From an uncultured Desulfobacterales bacterium (GTDB lineage Bacteria; Desulfobacterota; Desulfobacteria; Desulfobacterales; G020354645), in the NCBI GenBank assembly GCA_947259865.1, contig CAMYNZ010000207.1, forward strand, positions 1 through 6,716: a stretch of DNA of 6,716 nucleotides, given 5' to 3'. The notes beneath the pieces are model-generated. The model worked only from the letters and a program-made list of their open reading frames with translations, did no database searches and was not told where the DNA came from. Below are positions 1 through 6,005 of the stretch, one piece after another. How positions within the stretch are numbered: the first letter of the stretch is position 1; every line of letters begins with the position of its first letter. The translations under genes were made by a program, and so were the position numbers.

Positions 1-27
1 TGGTATCGGTGGTGGGTGGGCGGGGGG

Positions 28-552
28 TCAGGCGGGGGCGTGGTGGATGTTCTGCGCGGACTCGAGGCCATCGGTGACCAGGTCGCGGGTCGCGTCGGCC
101 GCACGGCGCACCGAGGCCAGGGCGTCGTCGAGCAGTGCCGGAGGGATCCTGGCGAGCACATAGCTGGCCGGTTCCTGACGCCCGGGCGGGCGCCCCACAC
201 CGATGCGAACCCGCAGGAAGTCCCGGCCGCCGCACCGGTCGATGATGTCGCGCACCCCGTTGTGCCCCCCGGGACCGCCGCCACGCTTCAGCCGCACGAC
301 CCACGCGGGAAGGTCGATGTCGTCATACACCACGACCAGATCGTCCAGCGACAGCTTGTAGAAGCGCAGCGCACGCTGGACCGGACCGCCCGAGTTGTTC
401 ATGTACCCGCCGGGCACGAACAGCGTGACCGGGCGGCCGCCGGCTCCGACGCGGCCATCGGCCGCTAAGCCACCGGCGCGGTGCCGCTTGAGCCGCAGCC
501 CGAGGTCGTCAGCCAGTGTCCGTACAGCGTCGGCGCCCAGGTTGTGGCGCTC
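28..552 (-). pseudogene. pth: pth, lacking its 5' end (peptidyl-tRNA hydrolase), in foreign high-GC DNA
   Basis: Pth releases tRNA from peptidyl-tRNA that drops off the ribosome, an essential cytosolic recycling step. This segment encodes about 172 residues, matching Escherichia coli Pth from His20 to its end. Visible active-site equivalents are the catalytic His of RHN (codon 544-546), the Asn of YMN, the Asp of VVYDDIDLP and the Asn of GGHNG; the Asn of the N-terminal GLxNPG motif is missing because MotA sequence replaces it. GC is about 72-73% in sampled 60-base blocks, far above the rest of the window. The GRPPGRxxPASYVL stretch and the high GC resemble actinobacterial Pth, so an actinobacterium or another high-GC donor is my guess. 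Pth normally sits beside rplY, ychF or prs and has no known link to motility genes. Confidence 0.85.
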
Positions 553-957
553 CTCTAAATATAATATTTCGGTTGACATAACCTCTTCAATTGACCGGCC
601 CTCCATGCCGTCAATGGCCATCTGTAACCCCTTGACTAGAAACGTGTCTTCAATTTGATCCAATTGGGACTCAAATGACAGTATTCCCTCCTGTCGGGCC
701 TTTTTGGCCAGACCGCCCATTACCGGGATGAGTTTGTAAGCCGATTGGGAGCGATGCAAAAATACATTCTTTACCACTCCGAAAACGCTAAACACATCCG
801 ACAGGGGATAGGCCAGGAGCGTGGCGCCCATCGTACCGCCAACGACAATCATCAGAGACGGATAATTGATGAACCAGGCAGCCGATCCCCCCATGAGGAT
901 CGAGCTGATTACCAGCCCGCCGGCCACAAAGATGCCGACAAGTGTTGCGATATCCAC
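28..957 (-). CDS. Chimeric reading frame: N-terminal half of flagellar stator protein MotA joined in frame to peptidyl-tRNA hydrolase (Pth)
   Basis: Residues 1 to about 137 are MotA. They start VDIATLVGIF, carry two hydrophobic helices (about 2-25 and 33-53, the second with the NYPSLMIVVGGT signature), and continue through the cytoplasmic segment with KKARQEGILSFE and LVKGLQMAIDG up to YLEERH. From RHNLGADAV onward the protein is Pth, with the family motifs YMNNSG, VVYDDIDLP, GGGPGGHNG and RVRIGVGRPPGR, ending SAQNIHHAPA. MotA helices 3 and 4, which complete the stator, are missing, as are the first roughly 19 residues of Pth, including the GLxNPG asparagine. A GTG start at 957 is preferred over TTG at 963 because AAGGAGG lies 6 bases before GTG but directly abuts TTG; MotA proteins also usually begin (M)DIATL. 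The frame is open throughout, but composition changes sharply at the joint. I infer an assembly chimera. A genuine fusion is possible but would be neither a complete stator nor a complete hydrolase. Confidence 0.85.
   Translation of the reverse strand: MDIATLVGIFVAGGLVISSILMGGSAAWFINYPSLMIVVGGTMGATLLAYPLSDVFSVFGVVKNVFLHRSQSAYKLIPVMGGLAKKARQEGILSFESQLDQIEDTFLVKGLQMAIDGMEGRSIEEVMSTEILYLEERHNLGADAVRTLADDLGLRLKRHRAGGLAADGRVGAGGRPVTLFVPGGYMNNSGGPVQRALRFYKLSLDDLVVVYDDIDLPAWVVRLKRGGGPGGHNGVRDIIDRCGGRDFLRVRIGVGRPPGRQEPASYVLARIPPALLDDALASVRRAADATRDLVTDGLESAQNIHHAPA
528..556. other. Composition breakpoint / probable chimeric joint
   Basis: On the minus strand the AT-rich codons for EILYL end at about 556 and are followed at once by GC-rich codons for ERHNLGAD. 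From here to position 1 the DNA is about 72% GC, while from here rightward it is near 47%. The exact joint cannot be placed because the peptide ERHNLGA is plausible for both families: MotA proteins have LEERHxxGA at this place and Pth proteins have xxRHNxGA. A short stretch of identical bases shared by two genomes here would be enough to mislead a k-mer assembler. Confidence 0.75.
553..957 (-). pseudogene. motA: motA, 5' part only (flagellar motor stator subunit A, truncated at the chimeric joint)
   Basis: This is the part of the chimeric frame that belongs with the flagellar cluster. MotA is an inner-membrane protein that forms, with MotB, the ion-conducting stator that turns the rotor. About 135 of an expected 250-290 residues are present: transmembrane helices 1 and 2 and most of the cytoplasmic loop that contacts FliG. 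The conserved proline and channel-lining residues of helices 3 and 4 are absent. Base composition (about 47% GC at 601-660) matches the flagellar genes. It lies 463 bases downstream of flgE, on the same strand, with its own sigma-54 promoter, so it is probably the first gene of a motA-motB unit whose remainder is not in this window. The 3' limit is uncertain by about 25 bases. I regard the truncation as a sequence-assembly effect and not as true gene decay. Confidence 0.8.
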
Positions 958-970
958 TCGCAACCTCCTT
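958..970 (-). promoter_or_regulatory. Ribosome binding site of motA, deciding a GTG start
   Basis: On the minus strand AAAAAGGAGG is followed by TTGCGA and then GTG. The Shine-Dalgarno core is 6 bases from the GTG at 957, a normal distance, but has no spacing to the upstream in-frame TTG at 963. This supports GTG as the start. Confidence 0.75.
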
Positions 971-1028
971 TTTAGGTTAACTGCAAGGCCAGGACCGCAT
1001 GGAATTTATTGTAATCAGGATGTATTTT

Positions 1029-1044
1029 AGCAATTATTGTGCCA
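1029..1044 (-). promoter_or_regulatory. Sigma-54 (RpoN) promoter for motA
   Basis: The minus strand reads TGGCACAATAATTGCT, matching the -24/-12 consensus TGGCAC-N5-TTGC with the diagnostic GG-N10-GC spacing exactly kept. Transcription would start about 12 bases beyond the GC, near 1018-1020, leaving a leader of about 60 bases before the motA GTG at 957. Sigma-54 control of middle flagellar genes through an enhancer-binding activator (FlrC/FleR/FlgR type) is established in several proteobacteria. The position suggests that motA is activated independently of the upstream hook genes. Confidence 0.85.
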
Positions 1045-1057
1045 CTGAATGGAATTA

Positions 1058-1196
1058 GCGGATAGGGGGTAAAACGTGCTATTGAATGCCGCGATAAGGG
1101 GATGCGTCTAAAGCGGGTGGGCCCAAATGCACGGTTATAATTAATTTTGCCCCGGGGGATGGTTATTTTTGGCAGGCACCCCTTGCGGATAAGGAA
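1058..1196. promoter_or_regulatory. Three similar GATA(A/G)GG boxes upstream of the motA sigma-54 promoter
   Basis: On the plus strand GCGGATAGGGGG (1058-1069), CGCGATAAGGGG (1090-1101) and GCGGATAAGGAA (1185-1196) share the core GATA(A/G)GG and a GCG-like left flank. The GATA cores begin at 1061, 1093 and 1188, that is 32 and 95 bases apart, close to whole helical turns. All lie upstream of the sigma-54 promoter, where activator sites are expected. They could be binding sites for the flagellar enhancer-binding protein, but no known consensus was matched and three short boxes may recur by chance. Confidence 0.3.
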
Positions 1197-1348
1197 TTTT
1201 GACGCTTGGTGTTGCCTGTAAAAAATGAGGTTGCCGTCAATTATTACCGCAGGTTGTCAAGTCTTTGACATCGGCCAGATCCGTTTTTAAATCGATTTCC
1301 TGGCAGAGACCCGTCTGCTTTCAGGCATTCAGTTGCGGGCAGCGGCAG

Positions 1349-1362
1349 GCAGGACGACCTGC
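1349..1362 (-). other. Small hairpin downstream of flgE
   Basis: A 5-bp inverted repeat, GCAGG and CCTGC around a 4-base loop, lies about 57 bases past the flgE stop. It has no following T-run, so it is not a classic intrinsic terminator; it may stabilise the 3' end of the flgE transcript or may be incidental. No better terminator was seen between flgE and the motA promoter. Confidence 0.25.
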
Positions 1363-1419
1363 ACGGCCTGGCGTCATCCTGCAATCTTCACAACCGCTAC
1401 CCCGAAACCTAGGGTGTCA

Positions 1420-2649
1420 TTACCGTTTAATGTTGATCAGCTCCGACAGTATTTCATCACTGGTTGTAATGACCCTGGAATTGGCCTGAAAGGCCCTCTG
1501 GGTGGTTATCATCTTGACAAATTCCTGGGCCAGATCAACATTAGACATCTCCAGCGTGCTGGGACTGATATTACCCAACCGGCCGTCTCCGGCTATTCCG
1601 GGCAGCGGTTGTCCCGAAGACAGCGTTTCCTGATACAGATTCTTACCCATTTTGGATAAACCGTAGTAGCTCGGAAAATCGGCCAGGGCAATCTGGAAAA
1701 GTGAGGTCAGCTGGCCGTTGGAATAAGAACCGGTGACAATACCGTCTTCATCCACCGTAATGCCCCGCAAAACCCCGGAGGGATAGCCGTCCTGAAGCTG
1801 AAAGGTGGTGTTGGAAGGCGATGCGTAACCCGTCATGTCACCGTTGTTGATCCCCAGTGAATCATACAGATCCCAGTTTATGCTCAAGGGCGTGGCGGCC
1901 CCGTTGGTCAATGTCATGGCCACAGCAGCGTCGCCTCCCGGTGCGGTCAAATCGCCGAGGGCGTCAAAAGTGACCGGAATGGAAGCACCCCCGTTTATGG
2001 TGACCCCGGGACCGGCTGAAGGGGGAATCGAACCCGCCGCACTCCAGGCGTTGATGCCGGTATTGGTAAAGGTAATGGTCAAGGGGATGGCATTGCCCAG
2101 GGAATCATAAACCGAAAATGAGGTGGCATAGGTATCCCCGATGGTGGCCCTTGCATCTAAATTGACATCCACCGAAAAATTGGCGGTCGGCTGGGGCGGA
2201 GAGATCCTTTGTCCGGGAACACTGATATCCATAACGGCCCCCAGCGAACCGCTGGGCAGAATCTCATAACCCTGGACATTCATGCCGTCCGGATTGACCA
2301 TATCCCCATCCTGATTGAAATAAAACTCTCCGGCCCTTGTAAAATAAGTGGTTCCGGAGGGATCGCTAACCAAAAAAAATCCCTTGCCGTTGATGGACAG
2401 ATCCGTGGGGCTGCTGGTATTTTCCAGGGAGCCCTGACTCCATAACGGGCTGGTTCCCCAAAATTCAACCCCCCGACCGATATCGTCACCCGAGGAGCCG
2501 GAAAGTGACTGGCTCAAAACATTGGCAAAGGCCGACCGGTTGGATTTAAATGCCGTGGTGTTGACATTGGCAATATTGTCGCCGATGACCGTCATGGCGG
2601 TGGCATTGGCATTCAGGCCTGATATTCCTGCAAACAATGAACCTATCAT
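1420..2649 (-). CDS. flgE: Flagellar hook protein FlgE
   Basis: FlgE polymerises into the hook, the flexible joint between rod and filament outside the outer membrane. The 409-residue product is close to the 402 of the enterobacterial protein. Residues 1-45 (MIGSLFAGISGLNANA, then GDNIANVNTTAFK) are the N-terminal rod/hook domain; residues 84-128 hold the hook-core signature INGKGFFLV...YFTRAGEF...NPDG..VQGY; the middle contains the FlaE-like surface domain with DSLGNAIPLTITF; residues 367-409 (EMSNVDLAQEFVKMI, then TTQRAFQANSRVI) are the C-terminal coiled-coil segment that packs against the N-terminus. There is no signal peptide, as expected for a substrate of the flagellar type III exporter. 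GAGGAGG lies 8 bases before the ATG. The gene follows flgD by 56 bases, so the two are probably co-transcribed. Length and the absence of a cysteine-rich or giant insert make this an ordinary FlgE. Confidence 0.96.
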   Translation of the reverse strand: MIGSLFAGISGLNANATAMTVIGDNIANVNTTAFKSNRSAFANVLSQSLSGSSGDDIGRGVEFWGTSPLWSQGSLENTSSPTDLSINGKGFFLVSDPSGTTYFTRAGEFYFNQDGDMVNPDGMNVQGYEILPSGSLGAVMDISVPGQRISPPQPTANFSVDVNLDARATIGDTYATSFSVYDSLGNAIPLTITFTNTGINAWSAAGSIPPSAGPGVTINGGASIPVTFDALGDLTAPGGDAAVAMTLTNGAATPLSINWDLYDSLGINNGDMTGYASPSNTTFQLQDGYPSGVLRGITVDEDGIVTGSYSNGQLTSLFQIALADFPSYYGLSKMGKNLYQETLSSGQPLPGIAGDGRLGNISPSTLEMSNVDLAQEFVKMITTQRAFQANSRVITTSDEILSELINIKR

Positions 2650-2667
2650 TTTATTTTCCTCCTCTTG
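2650..2667 (-). promoter_or_regulatory. Ribosome binding site of flgE
   Basis: The minus strand reads AAGAGGAGGAAAATAAA before ATG. GGAGG lies 8 bases from the start codon, supporting the ATG at 2649 as the true start of flgE. Confidence 0.7.
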
Positions 2668-2705
2668 ATGCCAGATTAAGGTCGTATTTATGTCGTCGTG
2701 CAGTA

Positions 2706-3374
2706 TTAGTCATCAATGGTCGATACCTTGATTACATCACCGATCGAAATTTCCTGATTTCCCGTAACCAGGTAGGTTATATTGTTCCGAAAGACCACGC
2801 CGCTAACGATCCCGGTTGTAAGTGCGGTCGCGTCTACCATCCGGTCATTGTAATCGACTGCCAGAACTTCAAAAGAGTAGGCACCGTCGGGAACCGAAAG
2901 GCCCTGACTGTCTTTTCCATCCCATTCCAGAACCTGGGCGCCGGCACTCAAGGCACCCCCTTCAAAAGTTCTGATAAAATTACCGTTGGGGTCATAAATG
3001 TTGACGGCCACAGCACTGGCAGCCCCTGCCAGCTCAAAATTGCATGCAACCGCAGCCCCGTCGTCCCGCTGAATTGTGTTGCCCGCAGCGATGATCTGTT
3101 TGCCAATGAGGGAAACCGCCTCCGTATTGTTGGCAGCGGCCGTGGCCAGCTTGAGATATTCAAGGTTGTCATTGACATTGCCAAGTTGTTCCAGGGAGCT
3201 GAACTGGGCAAGCTGAGCCGTAAATTCAGTGCTGTCCTGGGGGTTGAGGGGGTCTTGATGCTGAAGCTGCGTAACCAGCAGGGTCAAAAAATCATCCTTG
3301 CCGAGTATATTGGGCGCGGCTGCGGAAGCGGTATTGCCGCTTGGCCCTGCTGCGTCTAGTCCGACAACTGCCAT
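2706..3374 (-). CDS. flgD: Flagellar hook assembly (capping) protein FlgD
   Basis: FlgD forms the temporary cap at the tip of the growing hook and guides FlgE into place; it is later discarded and replaced by the hook-filament junction proteins. The 222 residues are a usual length. The conserved N-terminal export and cap region is at residues 26-72, with KDDFLTLLVTQLQHQDPLNP and FTAQLAQFSSLEQL, the family hallmark. Residues about 105-182 form the Ig-like domain, with LEWDGKDSQG at 149-158 and VPDGAYSFEV at 161-170, and the C-terminal residues complete the Tudor-like domain. AAAGGAGG lies 8 bases before the ATG at 3374. It starts 92 bases after fliK ends and is followed by flgE, the normal fliK-flgD-flgE order of many flagellar operons. 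Nothing is truncated or unusual. Confidence 0.96.
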   Translation of the reverse strand: MAVVGLDAAGPSGNTASAAAPNILGKDDFLTLLVTQLQHQDPLNPQDSTEFTAQLAQFSSLEQLGNVNDNLEYLKLATAAANNTEAVSLIGKQIIAAGNTIQRDDGAAVACNFELAGAASAVAVNIYDPNGNFIRTFEGGALSAGAQVLEWDGKDSQGLSVPDGAYSFEVLAVDYNDRMVDATALTTGIVSGVVFRNNITYLVTGNQEISIGDVIKVSTIDD

Positions 3375-3390
3375 GGGTTCATCCTCCTTT
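3375..3390 (-). promoter_or_regulatory. Ribosome binding site of flgD
   Basis: TTTAAAGGAGGATGAACCC precedes ATG on the minus strand. An ATG inside the site itself (GGAGGATG) is too close to the core to be used, so 3374 is the start. Confidence 0.65.
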
Positions 3391-3466
3391 AAACGTGTTC
3401 CGTTTTTCGGCTGGGTATGTTTTTCTTAAAAGCGTGTCCATTTTATTCGCTGTTACCTTTTGGTTT

Positions 3467-5446
3467 TCAGGCAAAATAATCAATCGCGTTATCACTGTTG
3501 CGTTCTCCCCCGTCAGCATTGGGTTGGTTCAGCTCTGTTGGCTCCCGGTTGTCCTTTCCGGATCTGTTACCCGCATTACTGCCCGCTTTTTGCGGGTCGG
3601 TCGGGTGATGCCCGCTGCCCTGCTGATGGGAATCCTTGGTTACGGATACATCCAGAGAGTTAATTTCCAGACCGTGATTCTGAAGATCGGCTTTAAGCTG
3701 GTAAATATTGTGTTCGATAATATCTTTAACCGCCGCAAATTCCGTCGATATTTTTAAGGTCACCTGATGATTTTCGGTAACTATCCGCATGTGAATCTGG
3801 CCCAGAAAATCCGGTTTTAGATTGAGCCTGAGTTCGGATTGCCCGTTTTTAAGCGTTAAGGCCGCCTTTTCAACAATTTGGCTCATCGTTGCGGTTCGGG
3901 AAAAATTGGCGGCAGGGTCACTATCTTTGGCAGACGAAGCGGTTTCGGAGAAATTTTCGGATCCCAGATGGTTTGAAATCAGGGTGGCTTTATCTCCGTT
4001 TTCGGGGATTATTTTGGTGGCCCTGGCGCCCGGATCTTCCATGGCAAATCTATCGGCAAGTTGGATCCGGGGCCCTGAATCCCTTAATTCACGCGGCTCC
4101 CTTTCGGCCTCTGAAGATGGACTTTCGGTCTCCGATGCAGGTGTCTGGATGGCAACACCCCGGGATACATCAGATCTTGCATCATCATTTTTGGGCGCCT
4201 GATCGTTCAATAGCTGGTTTTGGCGGTCGGTCGAAGGAGCGGCAGCAGTGGTGTTTAAATGGGTTGCAGGGGCATCTTTTCCGCGCGCTACGATTTCCCC
4301 GTCACTGGCTGGTTTTATCGGCTGGCTAACATCCAATCCGGATTTTGCTGCCTGATCCCTTTCATTATGACTGTCACCGGGAAGGGGAATGGTTTTTCCG
4401 GGAACGGATTCATAAAATTGAAAATCGTTGCTGATTTTAGGTGGATCAGTTGTCACATTTTCAGCCGGAATGCCGGCGGTTGCCCGGTTACCTTGCACTG
4501 ACGGGTTGTTTTCGACCCCATTTTGCCTGCCTTTCAAATGGGATAGGAGTTTTACTAAAAGGGCTTGCCCATATCGGCCAGGGTCGGAAACCGGTCCTTG
4601 CGGGTTGATGCCCGGTTCAGGCAATTGAAAATTGTCGTGCGAGGCTGGGGCTAGGGGCAGTGAACCGTCGGTCCGGCGCCAATGCATTAGATCCGAGATC
4701 AGTGTTTCCAATACGTCTTTTTGGTTAAATCCATCGGATAACACCGGGTCCGTCTTCGTCAATGGATCTGAGGGCTGGGGGCTTGGATTTGTTTTTAAAA
4801 AGTCTATGATCCGGTTTTTTAATACTGAAAAAAGCGTTGCAGCACCGGCTTCCGATCCGCCCGTTTGCTTTAGCGACCGAGTGGATAAATCCTTGACGGG
4901 CTTGTCTTTAGCCCCGTCAAGGATATTGAGTATTTGGTTTTTCAACTGATCAAACAGTATTTCGGTTTCAGCACCCGGCGTAGTTGTTTGTGAGACCGGA
5001 TCCAGGACCAGGGGGTCGCTATGGGCCACGGGTACAACCGGACCGACATCCTTTACAACACTGACGGCCGGGGCTCCGGCGTCAGCAGCTGCGCTGGCCG
5101 GACCGTTCCGGTTCTCGGTGTTTTGGAGGCCGGATGCAGAATTAATAAAAAAATTCAACCATTCAAGTTCTTCTCCAGGCCGGCCCTGCAGGATCGGTTC
5201 TGAATCAGGATTGGCTGTCAGCAGCGGGTCTTGTGCCATGCGCAGGGATTCAATCAGAGCGGAATTTAACCGGGATCTTTGGGGCTGATTGGCAATTTGC
5301 CTGAGAGTGGCCAGAAAAATTGAATCTTCCGCAAGCGTGCCTTTTTCTGCAGGCCCGGTAACGCTGCCGGGATCCTGAAATCCTTTTTTTACGGTCAAGG
5401 ACGAATCGTCGGATATCGATTGAAAGAATAATAAGCCGGTTTGCAT
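3467..5446 (-). CDS. fliK: Flagellar hook-length control protein FliK
   Basis: FliK is secreted through the flagellar exporter, measures the hook, and interacts with FlhB to switch export from hook to filament subunits. The 659-residue product has the usual design: a long, low-complexity, Pro/Ser/Asp/Asn-rich ruler part (about 1-510) and a conserved C-terminal domain at about 514-605 (Flg_hook), with LTLKNGQSELRLNLKPDFLG, IHMRIVTENHQVTLKIS and LQNHGLEINSLDVSV; then a charged tail of about 54 residues rich in Asn, Gly and Asp, possibly part of the switch function. The ATG at 5446 is chosen over the in-frame TTG at 5491 because AAGGAAAAAGGG places a ribosome site 7 bases before the ATG. It is larger than the 405-residue Salmonella protein, but FliK length varies widely. 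Identification rests on the C-terminal domain and on the neighbouring flgD and flgE. Confidence 0.92.
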   Translation of the reverse strand: MQTGLLFFQSISDDSSLTVKKGFQDPGSVTGPAEKGTLAEDSIFLATLRQIANQPQRSRLNSALIESLRMAQDPLLTANPDSEPILQGRPGEELEWLNFFINSASGLQNTENRNGPASAAADAGAPAVSVVKDVGPVVPVAHSDPLVLDPVSQTTTPGAETEILFDQLKNQILNILDGAKDKPVKDLSTRSLKQTGGSEAGAATLFSVLKNRIIDFLKTNPSPQPSDPLTKTDPVLSDGFNQKDVLETLISDLMHWRRTDGSLPLAPASHDNFQLPEPGINPQGPVSDPGRYGQALLVKLLSHLKGRQNGVENNPSVQGNRATAGIPAENVTTDPPKISNDFQFYESVPGKTIPLPGDSHNERDQAAKSGLDVSQPIKPASDGEIVARGKDAPATHLNTTAAAPSTDRQNQLLNDQAPKNDDARSDVSRGVAIQTPASETESPSSEAEREPRELRDSGPRIQLADRFAMEDPGARATKIIPENGDKATLISNHLGSENFSETASSAKDSDPAANFSRTATMSQIVEKAALTLKNGQSELRLNLKPDFLGQIHMRIVTENHQVTLKISTEFAAVKDIIEHNIYQLKADLQNHGLEINSLDVSVTKDSHQQGSGHHPTDPQKAGSNAGNRSGKDNREPTELNQPNADGGERNSDNAIDYFA

Positions 5447-5751
5447 CCCTTTTTCCTTGCTGTAGAGTTTGTATGAAATCGTTCGGGCCAATGTAATGCA
5501 GAGAGCATGCCAGAAATTTTGAACCCGATGACCCGGGGTTGGTATTTGGCAGGGGCTGTTTTAGAAAACGCCGGGAGGCCCCGGTAGATCGAACAAAATC
5601 GGACCTGTTACCCTGAATGCAACATTTGAAAATCGGAAATCGGGTCATTTCATTTGCCCCGGGCAGTCTCGAGGATGGGCAATAATTTCCCTTTCACGGC
5701 AAACTTTACCCGGCCGAAAATCACATCCCGTGTTAAGGGGGTATCGGGGTT

Positions 5752-5829
5752 ACCGGTAAAGGGTCGTAAATGCTGTCAGGTCTGTAACTGACCGGTAAGG
5801 GAGCCTTGAATGCTGTGCTGATGCTTTGG
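5752..5829. repeat. Degenerate 39-base tandem repeat, two units
   Basis: Both units begin ACCGGTAA and share AATGCTGT about 17 bases later: 5752-5790 and 5791-5829. Over the first 26 columns roughly 19 positions agree with one gap; the second halves have diverged. The first unit starts inside the perfect palindrome TTACCGGTAA (5750-5759), and the second begins with a near copy of it. Two ACCGGT palindromes spaced 39 bases apart could be paired protein-binding sites, or the remains of a duplicated stretch. Confidence 0.45.
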
Positions 5830-5903
5830 AAAGTGGGGGTTATGATCGAATGAAATAAGTGCTGAGTGATAGTTGCATGTTGCGGGCTAAAAGTTACGGG
5901 TTG

Positions 5904-5927
5904 AAAAAATGAACACGCAAACGCGTG
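5904..5927 (-). terminator. Weak candidate intrinsic terminator after fliJ
   Basis: On the minus strand CACGC-GTTT-GCGTG forms a 5-bp GC-rich stem, followed after TTCA by a run of six T. It sits about 80 bases past the fliJ stop. The short stem and the 4-base gap before the T-run make it weak. An alternative pairing (GCGT-GTC-ACGC) overlaps it, and the plus strand carries the direct repeat ACACGCAA at 5913-5920 and 5928-5935, so the site could instead be an attenuator or a protein-binding element. Confidence 0.3.
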
Positions 5928-6005
5928 ACACGCAACCCCTATCAGTTGCTTTTACAAATACATCCATACAGCCGTCCTGGCATTAGGCTGCTTTGGCAAA
6001 GTCGG

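Larger units (their letters stand above)
5447..6005. other. fliK-fliJ interval without a convincing gene
   Basis: About 560 bases separate fliJ from fliK, unusually long inside a flagellar operon, where these genes often abut or flank one small gene (for example a MotE/MgtE-like coiled-coil protein). I translated the minus strand in three frames here. One frame is open for 72 codons (5733-5951) but has no ATG, GTG or TTG start, and another (5648 leftwards) runs into fliK in a different frame. Neither resembles a known family. Contents worth noting are a hairpin near 5914-5927, an 8-base direct repeat and a 39-base degenerate tandem repeat. It may be a decayed gene or a regulatory leader. Confidence 0.5.

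Noticed and set aside
16..468. A plus-strand frame opposite the Pth part
   Set aside because: High-GC DNA gives long antisense frames by chance; the minus strand encodes the full set of Pth motifs.
1171..1186. A sigma-54-like plus-strand sequence (GGCAGGCACCCCTTGC)
   Set aside because: The spacing between GG and GC is 12 or 8 bases, depending on which GG is used, not the required 10, and it would point antisense into flgE.
1268..1275. A GCCGATGT box resembling a sigma-28 -10 element on the minus strand
   Set aside because: No TAAA is found at the proper distance upstream, and only 6 of 8 bases match.
2637..3757. Two long plus-strand frames opposite flgD and the 3' end of fliK (2637-3359 and 3341-3757)
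   Set aside because: They are antisense shadows of well-supported flagellar genes and have no family features.
5250..5648. A 132-codon minus-strand frame upstream of and overlapping fliK
   Set aside because: It overlaps fliK by about 200 bases in another frame, has no ribosome site and no recognisable family, and its composition is irregular; the fliK frame is clearly the real one.
5733..5951. A 72-codon open minus-strand frame in the fliJ-fliK interval
   Set aside because: It has no ATG, GTG or TTG start and no known motif; kept only as a possible gene remnant in the findings.
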